Shown in pieces: positions 24,255 to 37,139 of a stretch of 64,000 bases of DNA. A program made the translations under genes and the position numbers. This stretch comes from Bimastos eiseni (Eukaryota; Annelida; Clitellata; Crassiclitellata; Lumbricidae). The stretch is from the NCBI GenBank assembly GCA_959347315.1, contig OY365809.1:44110496-44174495 (forward strand), read 5' to 3'. The number at the start of each line of letters is the position of its first letter. Position 1 is the stretch's first letter. A model generated the notes under the pieces. It was not told the DNA's origin. It did not search any database and saw only the letters and a list, made by a program, of their open reading frames with translations.

Positions 24255-27200
24255 TTATTGGGTTTTAAGTTTGTACATATCGAGAGCCTTCTCACGCATC
24301 TTGAACTTCTGAATCTTGCCCGTTGCTGTCATCGGGAATTCCTTGACAAAGCTGATGTAGTAGGGTATTTTAAAGTGTGCAATCTAAATGAAATTATAAG
24401 ACAATAATTCATTTAGAGTTTTAACACAATCTGAGGGCAAAGACACACATCCATTTATTCAGAGCATTTATATATCACCCCTTCAAGATGTCCTTTTAGA
24501 GACACTCCCAGCAAGCAACATCTAGGTTTTTGGGTATTGATGAAGTTACCGGTACATTAATATTATTATCACTATGCTGCGTGTGACTTCTTGCTCTCAC
24601 TCATAGTACAGCAGCCACCTTAGTGCACGCCTTTGTTACTAGCATCAGGTCATTTCAGTGGTGGGTCCAACCATCTGGAATAAGCTCCCCAAGAGCTATG
24701 CCTGCTGCCTAGAAATTCCTGGCCTGCATTTTACTTTTGTTTGAAATCCTTGTTTTTCAGCCATATAGTCAGACTGGGAGCACCTCTGAGTAGATATCTT
24801 GAACTGGTACTATATTAAGTTCACATTCATTGATTTAAAAGCACATGTTAAAATGACTAAATACACTGTAAATGCGTTGCTAATAACTCGGCTTAGTCAA
24901 GTGATTGAGGACTGTTGAAATAAGAGGCTCAATTTGGCTATGAATGATGCTGAAACTATCCAGCTCGGCGATTTCAGAGGACGTTGGACAATGGCCCTAA
25001 CTTAGTGGAACTGACATCTTTCCTATTTGATTTACTCACTACACTCCTGAACCAACTTTCACTTCAAAATTTGGATGTGGACATGTATGCAAACTAAAGC
25101 ACATGTCACAAGACAATAAACGTAAACAATACCACCTAACCCTTTGTCATTGATACACATACCATTCTTCTCAAGAGTATCTACAGACGAGGATCATTTT
25201 GTCACCTGGTCTTTGCAGAAATCCTTAATTTCTTGAGCAGTGGCTTCTTCGTTTTCTCGCAGTTTTATCCAGGCCGCAATCTGCTCTCCAAGTCTATTGT
25301 CAGGAACGCCAATCACCTTCAAACAGACAGACGCATTGCAACAATCAAGTCTGAAATGAAGTCGTCACTATTGCTGGCATCGATTGATATTTTAGTTATT
25401 AGGTAAATCCTCATGCTTTTTTGGTAGACCTAGAAGACGGTGGATGGACGACATCGAGGAGTGGACGAGACTGCCGAGAGCGGACTGCATCAGGAGTGCA
25501 CGGGACAGAGTGAGATGGAGGAAAATGACGTCTTTGGCTCTGGTCTCCGATCCGCAGTAATGAGGAAGGACAAGTCAAGTCAAGTCATGCTTTTTGGCCT
25601 GCTATCCCATTCATTCATTCATTACAGATATTTATATAGCGCCCCTTCAAAGTTACTACTCAGGAGTGCTCCCGACCTCGGAATGGCTAAAAGAATAGCT
25701 TTAAGGCGAGCATAAACAGAGTTTGAGTGGACCCTGTGTGACAAGTGCTAAGCCAACGCGAGTGTGTTCCCGAGCGAGAGGAAAACCACTGATTTTGTTC
25801 AGTAGTTTTGCGGGCAAATGGGACGATGAGTACACCTCGCTCAGTAGAGCGAGAGAGCGACGACCCCATCAAAGTAGAGTAGCAGAAATCATGAAGATAG
25901 GCAGAGGCGAGATGCAGCAAGTTGAAAATTGAACAGGCATCATGTAAAGAAACTGAATGAATGCCAGGTAAGAGAACAGCTCCTCACTAACACTGACTGT
26001 ATCTGTTTCTCTGTAACTGTAATCGCGAGATTTCCGCAGCGCTGAGAAAAGCGCAGTTACTGGCACACAAATCATTTTCAACTTCCTCAAACTCTTCACT
26101 GAAATGCATGCACTCTGCTTAAACCTGTAGGAGGCTGAACTTTGAGGTAAGATTTTGCAATTACCACCAAGCACGGTGACCCAAGGGAGTTGTATTTAAG
26201 AAATGGACAGAAACAATGTGATCCAAGATATCTAAAAATCAACAATAATAATATGTGGCGCCGAAAACGCGGCCCAAACTACTAAAGGATACCTGCCACT
26301 ATGGGCAGGTAGCCTCAGTGCAAGACATCCAGACTTGTGAAATGGTTACACAATAGAGTACTGTCTCAGTGAATAGTATCGTAGCCTCTAAGAGGAAACT
26401 AGGAAGGATTAGTTGGTGACCATATCCAGTAATTAATGTTAATAACTCCCCAACCAACCTTGGCTTCAACCGAACCGGGATGCTTAAGATAACGAAAAAT
26501 ACACACAAAAATCAAAGTTGAAGTTGAAAAGAAGAAAAAATGTTAAGCCAACCTGAACATCTGCAATCTTTGGATGTTTATAAAGAAACTGTTCGATTTC
26601 TGCGGGATAGACGTTCTCGCCCCCACGAACGATCATATCCTTTTTACGGCCAACAATGCAGCAGTAACCTTCGTCATTGAGGAAAGCCAAATCCCTGATA
26701 CGTACACACTCAAATTAGCCTTCCAGCATAGTGCAATACAAAAGTAACAAGACAGTGTACGGTCAGTGCACTCATTATCGTGTGGCACAGTGGCTGCTCG
26801 GTTAGAGCGGTCGGTCCGTAACGCTCAGTGTTCGCTGAGTGAGCGGGTTCAAGCCTAGTCCTTTGCGCACAATTGCTCTGCAGTATAACTGCAAATGCCC
26901 ATCTCCTTCCTTGGCCGAACTTCTTTTCACCATATTACACAACTCCAAGCATGTTCTTCACAAACTCCTACCTCCACCCCATTCCCACTTTATTCACCAA
27001 TTAAGACCTGTTGAGCACACAACCACGTTCTCCCACCCAAAGATGACTCAATTTAACCCCAGGTATCGTATACAAATATTTACTAGTATTTATAAGTTGC
27101 AGCTACTTTAATGTTCATTGTCACTCATGTTAGCATTTCTGCATTCTAGTCAGATTGTTTTCTCTCCAAATAAACGAAAATCATACGTAGTTTCTATCTC

Positions 27201-30200
27201 GAATGAATTATAAGTACATGTATTAGACTGTCAGCTAAAATGATCCAACCTCACTCTACGCCAATAGACATATCCGGAACAAAATATTAATCTCCTATGA
27301 CAACATTTAGTTTGTAAATGGCCATGTTTGACAGCCATGATACTATTATCAAAAAAAACGGAATACAATACAATAGTTTTATCAGCCATCGACCGATGTC
27401 TTGTGCATTAGAAACCGGTGCTATAGAAGTCATTGATTACCATAGGGTACATTTACCCCGTCCTGTACCATCCATCGTCTGTGGTGGCTTTCTTCGTCTG
27501 TTCCTCATCTGCCCAGTAGCCCCGCATGACGCAGTAACCGCGAATACAGATCTCTCCCGTTTCGCCCACAGGAACGATGCGCCCGACATCATCCACGATT
27601 TTCACCTAACAGATCAAATCATCATCAAATCACACATTGTCTCATCACAACACAGTAAAAATCCAGGAGAAGGCACCAACTGAGAACCAGGAAGACCCAG
27701 AGAGCGTTTATGTCTCTCAGTGGTTGCCCCTTGCGCTGGAACAGGCTCCCATTGGTGTTGTACTTGTCCTGCGGGGTCAACTCTGACTCCTTTTATACTC
27801 GTTTTAACACACTGGACATTCTTTTCAGCCACGTGAAATGCAGATACGAACAATCATTGTCAATCTAAGAATCACAAAATAATCATACTCATCAATTACA
27901 AAACAGACATCTTTGGAGTTGTGAGACAGATAGTAAGCAATAGGAATAAAGTGATGGTATTACTTGTAAATGCCCTGAAACCTGTTAACTGCTCTTGTAC
28001 GTAGTACGTAAGTTGAAGTCTTGAAATAAGCACAATGTTAAAAAAAACTCACAAGCACAAAAACTGAACACATTTCACTGCTTTCCAAGATATGCATAGC
28101 CTCTGAAGTCTAAACTGCCAGCCTCTTTATCACTACATTTCAACTAAGAATCAGTTCCTCCATAACCAATTTTTCTTCCTGGTGCACCTCTGAATTTGAT
28201 CAGAGGAAATTCTACAATTTTTTGGGTGATAATACAATATCTAGCAAAAAGAAGAGCTTTGCAAACCTCAACATTGTGTTCAAGCTTGTGGACAGGGGTC
28301 CACAGATAAAGTCAAATAAATACTTCGGTTAATTCTAAAACCAAGAGCTCAGTGAACACAAACCTCGGTGTTTGCCTGAACTTTTCCGATCGTTTCACAT
28401 TTCTTTTCTAGAGAATCATCGCGAAACGTCTGAAATGTGACAGGACTGTTTTCTGTCGTCCCATAGCAGATCTGGAGACAAGGGGCATAATAGACTTATT
28501 TGAAACTGAAATATACAAAGAATTGACTCCAGCAAAAAGCCTATAGAGTATAGATGGAATAAAATGAGAGATATACGATCCCAATGGGGATAAGTATGAA
28601 CTCTCTAGAAGCTTCCCTTATCATCTAAAAATGGTAGAATCAAATTATCACTAGTTGGACTAATAGTGTCTTTGGGCTTCAGCTTTAGAAAACACTTGAT
28701 AACAACACCAATTCATTGCTACAGTGTGTTATTCAACTTCCTAGGGCTATATAATCTCATGCGCCTGTTGGTCTTTGCTTTGGAATGATATTCCCTCTCT
28801 GATTTCACTCTTTGATTCCAGTTCTGCCTGTATTTTAAAGACATCTTTTTTCGAGGCTTTTCGCACCGAGAGCGCCTATGATTAGGTTATATGGGGAGAG
28901 GAATATGTAAACAGAATACAATTTAAAAGTTGATCCTCACATATTTCTGCATCATTTACTATAACTTTTTGAGTTTGCACTAGCTGCTGTCATTGTGATA
29001 TTATGGTGCGAATGCTCTGGTGATAAATGACTTACATACCTACTTAAAGATACACATACCAATATCAAATAGCGTGAGTCAGTAAGTAAAACAATGGAAT
29101 ACTTGCAGTGCATTCGCTCATGTGCATTTGTGAGATGACCTGCCTCATGACCTCTGAAGGACAGATAGCCCCAGCCATAATACCTGAACAAATACCAATA
29201 ATCACAATGACACAACCAACACGACAAAATAGTGTGTTGCTTTGGTGAATTTGCAGGCAAGTGAAGTTACACAATATTGAATATTGTCCTACAAATTCTC
29301 AGCCTCATACGTAGGTTCAAACGTCCGATGTTGCCACTCCTCCTCTCGCTGTTCTGCCACTCCTTGCCGTATCCCTCTGTCATCATCCAATCAGCATCTT
29401 CTGTCGTTGTCTTCCTATTATCCATCTCCCATCCAATTTTAATCCAATAACTGTTCTTAGTCGTGAATCATGTGTCCAATCCATTTACTTTGTCATCCTC
29501 TCTCTTTTTTAGAGGCATTTATATATCTTATATGTCTTGATGTTATACGTAATGTAATGTAAATAACTGTAAAGCCGTTTTCAAATGTAAAAATGTATAC
29601 ATGCATCAATACATCGTTGAATACCATGCTCCAACTCAGCCAGGCTTCATTTTCAGTACCATTTGCACTTTTATAGTTATTGTATTTCTTCCCTCCCCAC
29701 CTTACCTTCAAGTGTTATTGCTGCAATTTAAACATTTTAATAAAACCGCATATGGAACTTTGCAATAAATAGAATGATATTCACCAGTTCTAAGTGATTT
29801 CAGATCAAATTCGTTGAATTCACGTAGATTCAACATATCGATGAACATTGTCGGCGTGCCGTACAAAGAGGTGCATCTGAAATCATTGAAAAATTTCCTA
29901 GATCTGGTAACCTATTAATAGACTAAACATTTGATGATTGAACTTACCTTCATTATGTATGCAATAGGAGTGCCATCTACTGAAATGAAGTGAGTGTAGT
30001 CCTTATCCCATATCCGTTTCCCTCCTTCTTCCCTGGCTCTGTCCCTGCCCTCCCTCTCCCCTTTTCTGTTCTGTAGGCATTTTCTTTAAGGATCTTTTCT
30101 TTACGGGACTTTACAGTCTTGGCCATTAAGGCTGGTTAAGACAGCAATCAGTATGAATAAATTTAATCAGCAGTTGGTAAAACCAAAAGGTATTTCAAAC

Positions 30201-33200
30201 ACAAAAATTCCTCTAGCTTCGATGATACATAGTCCAGAAATTCTGCGAACGACTCCAATGAACAATCGCAAACCTACAAAGCTAAATGCCCTCTGACAAA
30301 AATCTCTCCTTGTCAATCATCGGTTAAGAATTTTACTTGAATAATATGTGTGCACTGATCGTCTCCTATTTAACTAGTTAAGTTAATGGTTTATCGTTTT
30401 CAATCTGAATTCACTTGTCATACCGCTGCTCACTGTATTCCAAGAAAGGGGTTATCCCACTAGCAGGATCGTCAGTCCCTTTAGAGCCTTTTTTCTTCAT
30501 ATTGCTCCGACTCCTGTCATTTATCAATGTATGTGTTTTACTTGAATGTGTTCTTCTGTTATGATCAATAAAAACCTATTGAATTGAATAAAGAAGTATA
30601 CCTTTCTTGTTGGACAGCCGTAAGAGCCGCCTTAGCATCGAAACCGGCCGACGACAGAACAACCATCGCACCATGAAGCAGAGTCTGAAGACTTCCCATG
30701 ACCATTCCAAAGCAGTGATAAAGCGGAACAGGAATGCAGATTGTGGTGCGCTGATGAAAGAGCACATCACCAACCAACACTGGTGAGTTGCAAAATGTCA
30801 CCACATCCAGTTTCATAATAATGATGTCTCGACAGCATCGATTAATATTATTATTAAACGGACGATTTCTAAATCGCCCTAACGCAGCCATGCCGCTACA
30901 AGGATGCTTTACAATGACACGATCAGTAAATTAACAAGAAAAAAAACCCGATGTGTACACTATGTAGATTGGAGTGTGTGGTTGTTTGTACATGTAGGCG
31001 TGTATTTGTAATCTTAATCAAGTATTTATATAGCGCCACTTTGAGTGTTCGTGTATAGATATGTAAGTGCGCGTATGATTGTATGTAGGCATTTAAGTAG
31101 ATGCATGTAGGTGTGTATATGTTTGTATGCTGATGTATAGAAGGCTACCAATGATACCGTGTCAGTTACCATTAGACATGTGTTAGAACTCAAATTGTGT
31201 GTTTAGAACTAGTTAGTTAACTGGTTAAAATTACAGCTTACTCACTATATTGCATGATCAATTTATTACCACTATCTTTAATAGTCTGTTGCTCCCTGCC
31301 GATCTCTCGATCATTTTACTTCGTTACTTTAATTGTGTTACTTGATTGTCAGTTACCAATTAAAATATTTGGCATTGGTGTGCAGAATTGTAGGCGAGTA
31401 TGTAGATGTATGCAGACAATGCGCATATTTGTTTAAAAATTATTCCACGAATTAGGTCCATTATGGAGTAAGCTACTACAATGGTTTGGACAGACAAATA
31501 GTATTGTCTATAACTGCTATTGTGTTGAAATCAGAAAAAGAACACAGCTACACCAGATCATAAAACTCAGCATCTCATATATATATCACAAGGGTTTGAA
31601 AGCAAGACAAACAAATCTGCTGAACTCACTTCTGTATTATACGCCAAACGAAATCCCACAACTCGAGCATTGTTGACAATGTTGTGGTGGGACAGGGTGG
31701 CACCTTTTGGAGATCCTGTGGTACCCTGTAATGTACAGAATAACAGTATTCAGAATACAGACTTCAGGTCTTTCTAATTGACATCCATTATCCAACAAAC
31801 CTATTTTCGATTCATAAAACTGAGGACCCTCCTTCTAAAACGAAGAGTATTGGTACATAACTCCTCTGTGTAGGGCTCCTGAGCAACGTCCTTTACTCAG
31901 CATTGCTCATTGCCATCGATTAATGCCCAACCATTAGAAAGTGCTGCTTAATAAATGTACAGTAATAATAATCATAAAATAATAATAATATTGCTTGAAC
32001 TGAAGGAGATGTGACATAACCATTCTAGAACATCCATTATTCTGTATCCATGTTATCTGGACAATTAGTAATGACCTGAGGGATCTGAACTACCTCGGGA
32101 AAAATAATAATAATGACAACGATAATAATAATAATAATATTAAAGCAGACAATTCTGCTCTCTAAATAAAGTTGAAGTGCCTGAGATATCCTGTTTACCT
32201 CGGGGGCATTAAAAATAAAGTAGATACAAAATAATATGCAAATTTATAAAGCAGAAATTAAATACGTTAACAATGAGCTGCATTGCTTTTCCATTAGTGT
32301 TAAGACATGCTCACTGTTGAGGTGCAAAGTGAATTCAATTCAATATTTATTTATTCCAGGAATCTAGTCAACAAGAAGCGAAACTGGTCACAGCACAAGT
32401 GACATCAAACTGAGCCTGGCCTATGAATGACTAGTTGGCCTCATGAATAATTAATTAGCCTCATGAATAATTCATCAGCCTCATGTGTAACGCATTGGCT
32501 GATGGACGAAAAGGTGCATTTACAGAAGTGAACTGAATGTTGATAGGATCGTCGAACTGCAGTTTGTCTTGCAAATCGTGTACGTAGTCTAGATCACAAT
32601 GGGTGCCCATTTCCATCAGGTCTTTGAATCGCACCATTCCACTGTAAAAAAATGCACATCATGGATAAATTATGTTAAATGGCTAAATCGTGCTAACTGG
32701 CTAAATCTTGCTAAATGGCTACATCATATCAAATGGCAAAATCCAGCTGACACCTTCCGCATAACACACCGGCACAATAGAATCTACAAATTACAATTAC
32801 AATACTTAAATTATTGTAAATTTACAAAGTTCATTACAGGTATAATAATGGGTCACGATAGCTTAAAGTCAAAATGCTCAAAAATCGCTGAAAAGCTAGA
32901 TTAGAGCCGCACTGGAAAAGTCTCGATAGGAAGACTCAAGTAAAAGTCAGAGAAGCTTACGCAAACTGCTTTTCGCTGATCATGACAACTTCTTTCAGAT
33001 CTGGAAGACTGTAAAGATAAACAAAAACTTCATTAAGCCAGTCTGAAATTTATGTAGCACATTTATTGTAATCCCAAACAGCACTAATTATAATAAATCG
33101 AAATGCAAGCATGCTGTATAAAGAATGACATCCTGGGAAAGAAGAACAGTCCTTAAGAGAGGCAGTCATGGGTATGAAGGGCTGGCGACTTCATTCACAT

Positions 33201-36200
33201 AGCCTTGCAATATGAGGGTGGCCAATCCACTACCTTGCCAGCTAATCTTCCCACCAGCCATGTAATGTAATGTAAGTGAATATTCATAAAACACCCTTCC
33301 ACAAATACACACAAAGTCACAGGTGTACAATCTTATACACAACACACATATACATACAAGCACATATACCCACGATTTGCTCTGTAGGCGCTCTCCCTCT
33401 CTGCTCTGGTTTAGCTCGGGACAGACTCTGAGCAGCAGAGAGTAATAGTCCTGGGTCTTGAAGTGTTCCGTCATCACTAGAACTTTGATGCCCACCTGGA
33501 AAAGAATCACATCTCCACGATTACCTCTCGAGGACATCCAATGATTAGAATAAAGAAATGAAGTGTTAACCCATTGCTAACGAGGCCCAGTAGTTTAATT
33601 GAAGAGATCAATTTCATTGACTCAATTGGTTATAAACCATTACCAAATATTTTGTACTGTTTCTCCTCAGCTAGTAAAACACATTGATAAGAACCCATTA
33701 GATGCTAGGAACAGGTAGAGAAGAAGGACTTTTAGGAAAGAAGATTGATGAAATAATTGTTAACTGGAGCTAATTGGTCAATAATCAGCTATTAATTGGT
33801 CACTAAATGGCTATTAATTGGTCCCTTAAATGGCTATTAATTGGTTACTAAATGGCCATTAATTGGTTACTAAATGTCCATTAATTGGTTACTAAATGTC
33901 CACTAATTGGTTACTAAATGGCCATTAATTGGTTACCAAATGGCTATTAATTGGTTACTAAATGACTATTATTTGGTTAATAAATGACTATTAATTGGCT
34001 ACTAAATGGGTATTAATTGGCTACTAAATGGCTATTAATATTATTGGTTATTATTGTTCTATTACTGACTATTGATTAGCTTCCCAACACCTGTCATGTG
34101 TAGGACATAATCTATTATGACATTTCTATTTAGCCTTCATAAGTCCAACAGTAATAGTAATAAAGCATTTATGTAGCGCCACTATAGGTCAGGCACTCCC
34201 GACCGTGGCCAGTGTCTTCGTCAGGGTGTTTGGGTGCTTACGAAACTGATCAAGTGGTTAAGGAAGAATAGCTGTTCATAAGGGACTGAGGTTGCCAATT
34301 CCATCTGAAGAGAGGAGCACAGAGTGGAGAGACTTATAGACTGGGCCATGGAAGGACGGGTCCACGGGCGACCAATAGCCCAGGATGCCAGTAACAGGGC
34401 TTGGTTAGATTTTCTTAAGCAGAATTGAGCGACTGATCAATGAACCCGTGTCCCAACCTTCTTCAAGGCAAAATCCAGTTCTGATGCCTGATAAGCTGGG
34501 TTGATGTTGACCTGTTTGACAAAATAAAGAAAACAAAGTACGTGTAACAACGAACATATATCCTGCATGGTGATGGTAGCTTAAGTTCAAACGACACTGT
34601 TTAATGACAAAGCTCAACAGTGCTGCCCTCCGCCTTTATCCAGACTTGGGACTGGCACTTTCACAGTGCAAACAGTGGCCAGATCCCTGCATGGTGAAAT
34701 TAGGATGGGTTAATATAACAGAAAGAACAAAGAAGTCTTAAGAGAAGATTAGGTATAGACAAAAAAAGGATAATTTGGATGAAGAGAAAACGTACCAGAC
34801 AACAAAAATACAACTGGTTTGTTGGATTTTCATAGCAACTGGCAACATGTTGTCAATTTCAAATGGTCAACCCATTACACTACTTGATGCATTATGGTAT
34901 AAACGCATTAGGTAGATACAGGTGTAAGTTTTAATTGCAATTTCCCGCCAAATAACACTTTGCATTTTCCTTAAAAGAGCATAAATTTGGTTGGTAATTA
35001 ACAATACGGACAGACTCACAATAGCCAATGGGTATAATAATAATAACAGCAATTTTAAACAGTCACATAACCTCTGCATAAAAGATCTATTTATAAAGGA
35101 ATCAACTCTAGGTAGGATGAGGTCATGTGGCCTGGATCACAAGTTCTAAGCAGCCAATATAAGCAGAAGAATAATTACCTATCTTGCTTACCAGAATGAT
35201 ACCCGCTCTGGCAGTGGCATACTGAACCAGTATCCATTCGATGCAGTTTGGGGCCCAGATGCCAACTCGGTCGCCCCTCTCGACCCCAAGAGACACAAAC
35301 CCTGCAGCTAGGGCATCACTCTGTTAACGAAAATAAACAAAAGACATAATTAGGGTTAATTAGGGTTATCACAGTCTCGTTAAACTGAAACTACAACTAC
35401 TACTACATTCTTGATTATGCACAGTTGGGGTAATGTAATGAAAAGCAGTTTGGTGGTTTAGGAAATGGTGTTAGTGGTGTGCATGTGGCCTAAGACCCTT
35501 AGTTTTGCCGTCAAAGTGAGTATATATAGCAATAGAGTGTATTACACAGCAACTTTTGATGGGTTGCCACAGTAACATTTGGTAATGTAATGAAAAGTAG
35601 TTTGGTGTTTTAGGCAGTGGTTGGTGTGTATGTTAGGCCTGTAAGGCGTATAATACCAAGAATTTATTTGTGACGCAGTTTGTACACTGAGCGTGAGCCT
35701 GACTGGGAATATCACTATCCAAGCGAATATGAAATTGAAAGTGAAAAGGAATGTGGGCTCCACCTTAACAGACATTTCATTTAGTCCACGTTAGCTGCCT
35801 CGCCGCCATGCAGTCATTAACCTCAGCCTGATTTTTTAACAACTTGACTTATACTTGAAGTTGACTTTAATTCTTCATTAGGAAGCTCATTAATTAATCC
35901 AGTGATTCTTTAAATACATTACCTTGAGAAGCAGCTGCTCAAACGTGAGTCTGACATTTTGATGCACAGATACAAAGGCCTCTCTATCGGGATGTGCGCT
36001 GGCTCTCTGTTCTAGAAGTTGACCAATGGTTGCCCCTAGCAGCGGCTCTGAACTGACGCCACACGAATAGCTCCATTTCACAGGACGTTTTATCACAGAC
36101 ACTGCCTTCTCACCATGCCTGAAAGTCAAACTAAGACAATTTGAGAGGAGCTCCAAGTCTTGGCAATATAGTGCTACAAAATCTTTGTATAATTATGGGA

Positions 36201-36780
36201 GATCTTGTGCATCATAATTAGTTGATGTGCGGAGCTTCTGCGGCCGAAAATTCGGCCTAAAAATGCAAAAAATTACTTATGTGGCACAAAGTTTTTTTGT
36301 GTGTCTAAAAACGACACTAACCCTAACCCTGACCCTAAACGACCCTCACAATGCTTAATATAACCCTAAACGACCCTCACGACGCATGATTACAAATTCG
36401 GTGTTTTTAAGTGCACATGCGCCAATGGCAGCGCATACGCAGAAGTCTTCACGCGCAAAATTTTGCATGGGTTCGGCCGCATTAGTACAATTTTTCCTTG
36501 TTTTGTGCCGAATTTTCGGCCGCAGAAGATCTATTCTTAGGCGATCATGAGGTGACGTCGAGATTAAACTGTCTTCGCCATAAATAGTATTAAACACATC
36601 TTATTATTCTTATAAACGATTTTATAAATGATATTAATCAGATCTGCGGGTAAGATTCTGAGATCGAACCGCTTACCTGTGAACTCTGCACAAAATACAC
36701 CCAAAGATGGTAGAGTCGTAGACTACACCATTATTTGGTAGATTTTTACAGAGATTAAGGTTATATTTTATTTGAGGCAT
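24255..36780 (-). CDS. ACSF2: acyl-CoA synthetase family member 2 (medium-chain acyl-CoA ligase), 16 exons
   Basis: Activates fatty acids to acyl-CoA via an acyl-AMP; the vertebrate protein is mitochondrial. Exons in transcript order: 36677-36780, 35923-36118, 35192-35320, 34458-34511, 33374-33495, 32961-33008, 32524-32641, 31630-31725, 30602-30750, 29785-29876, 29107-29183, 28364-28471, 27457-27605, 26553-26694, 25206-25316, 24255-24383. Phases all close, giving 607 residues, near the 615 of human ACSF2. Landmarks: [15 protein letters not shown]; the AMP/P-loop motif [17 protein letters not shown] (split by an intron after TS); [51 protein letters not shown]; and the catalytic lysine region [10 protein letters not shown] near the end. 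The start at 36780 gives [13 protein letters not shown], free of acidic residues and compatible with a transit peptide; in-frame ATG 36864 is an alternative. One intron is probably GC-AG (28472-29106). Confidence 0.95.
24450..24840 (+). mobile_element. LINE 3' end with a reversed tail beside it
   Basis: A short reverse tail ('atatatcaccccttcaagat') at 24465-24510 precedes a forward LINE end with [20 protein letters not shown] sequence near 24660, 'gggagcacctctgagtagat' and 'cttgaactggtactatatta'. It lies in the last ACSF2 intron. Confidence 0.55.
25421..25600 (+). mobile_element. 3' end of an RTE-like LINE
   Basis: One frame reads [20 protein letters not shown] and continues with a D-R-x-R-W-R-K-M pattern to a stop, the typical C-terminus of a LINE reverse transcriptase. 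It is followed by a (CAAGT)n-like tail near 25574. Strongly 5' truncated, in an ACSF2 intron, antisense to the gene. Confidence 0.7.
25605..25840 (-). mobile_element. LINE/SINE 3' tail copy
   Basis: 'cattcattcattcattacag', 'tatagcgccccttcaaagtt', 'tcaggagtgctcccgacctc', then the body with 'ttaaggcgagcataaacaga'. It is directly adjacent to the RTE-like remnant on the left. Confidence 0.6.
26780..26870 (+). mobile_element. tRNA-like SINE head
   Basis: A-box-like 'tggcacagtgg' at 26783-26793 and B-box-like 'gggttcaagcc' at 26845-26855, at tRNA-like spacing. It cannot fold as a standard tRNA over its full length as far as I can see, so a SINE head or tRNA pseudogene is likelier than a functional gene. 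Confidence 0.45.
27655..27845 (+). mobile_element. LINE 3' end fragment
   Basis: 'ggttgccccttgcgctggaa', 'caggctcccattggtgttgt' and 'tccttttatactcgttttaa' are the complement of the body seen in the reverse copies at 2600 and 25605. The tail itself is missing. Confidence 0.5.
28740..28915 (+). mobile_element. LINE 3' end fragment
   Basis: A [12 protein letters not shown] remnant near 28782 followed by 'gagagcgcctatgattaggt'. Degraded member of the recurrent family. Confidence 0.45.
30415..30600 (+). mobile_element. retroposon 3' tail of a second type
   Basis: 'aaaggggttatcccactagc', 'aggatcgtcagtccctttag' and the end 'caataaaaacctattgaatt'. A similar arrangement ('gggtagccctgctagcggga' ... 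'gatcaataaaaaatcacatt') lies at 3635-3780. It abuts the ACSF2 exon that starts at 30602. Confidence 0.45.
31015..31060 (-). mobile_element. LINE/SINE tail fragment
   Basis: 'caagtatttatatagcgcca' is the reverse of the recurrent tail end. Confidence 0.35.
33768..34045. repeat. minisatellite, about 22 bp unit
   Basis: Roughly a dozen diverged units of 'taattggttactaaatggc'/'ctattaattggtcactaaat' in an ACSF2 intron. Confidence 0.9.
34150..34220 (-). mobile_element. LINE/SINE 3' tail fragment
   Basis: 'aagcatttatgtagcgccac' and 'ggtcaggcactcccgaccgt' match the reverse tail. Confidence 0.5.
35431..35645. repeat. local direct duplication
   Basis: 'taatgtaatgaaaagcagtt' plus 'tggtggtttagg' (35431 onward) recurs as 'taatgtaatgaaaagtagtt' plus 'tggtgttttagg' (35582 onward). 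The two diverged copies start about 150 bp apart in an ACSF2 intron. Confidence 0.75.
36235..36528 (+). mobile_element. palindromic MITE, copy 2
   Basis: The left end CTTCTGCGGCCGAAAATTCG and the right end CGAATTTTCGGCCGCAGAAG are perfect inverted repeats. The interior holds 'ctaaccctaaccctgaccct' and two 'taaacgaccctcac' blocks that align, inverted, with the element at 19493. It lies in ACSF2 intron 1. Confidence 0.85.
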
Positions 36781-36914
36781 CGCGTCGCTCTGCAAGACGC
36801 TTATAAGTCGACGCTGGTTCACATCGGAAAATACGTAAGGAACATAATCTTGGTAAATAAGCAAGTATTGTTATTGAACTGCCTGTAAACGCACGTAACC
36901 TTACCACGTAATCG

Positions 36915-36975
36915 TAATCTTCCAACTTATAAAGCGCCGCTCGAAAGCAAGCGCAGCGGTGCAGTATTGGATATA
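36915..36975 (+). mobile_element. SINE-like fragment
   Basis: 'tcttccaacttataaagcgc' followed by 'cgctcgaaagcaagcgcagc' matches the head of the elements at 10550 and 54470. It lies just upstream of the ACSF2 first exon. Confidence 0.45.
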
Positions 36976-37139
36976 GCTCGGTTGGGGAACTTGAGATGAG
37001 TGGTGACCTAGGGTCGAGAAACACTTAGAAAGGCGGTTGCTCGGGTAGAGTGGGTTAGTACTTGGCTGGATAGTAAAGATTTCGGGAATATATTTGTGCC
37101 AGAAGTATTGTAGAGAGTTATAGGTTCGCAACGGGACTT

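Noticed and set aside
26780..26870. Functional tRNA gene
   Set aside because: A and B boxes are present, but I could not form a proper acceptor stem and the sequence continues as a SINE-like body.
30750..30891. Upstream extension of the ACSF2 exon at 30602-30750
   Set aside because: The frame stays open, but the phase-0 join from the preceding exon and the family spacing before PLYHC fit an acceptor at 30751 ('tttcatcag'). The earlier AG at 30779 would be out of frame.
36318..36375. Telomere-like CTAACCCTAACCCTGACCC
   Set aside because: It is the interior of a MITE present twice in the window, not a telomere.
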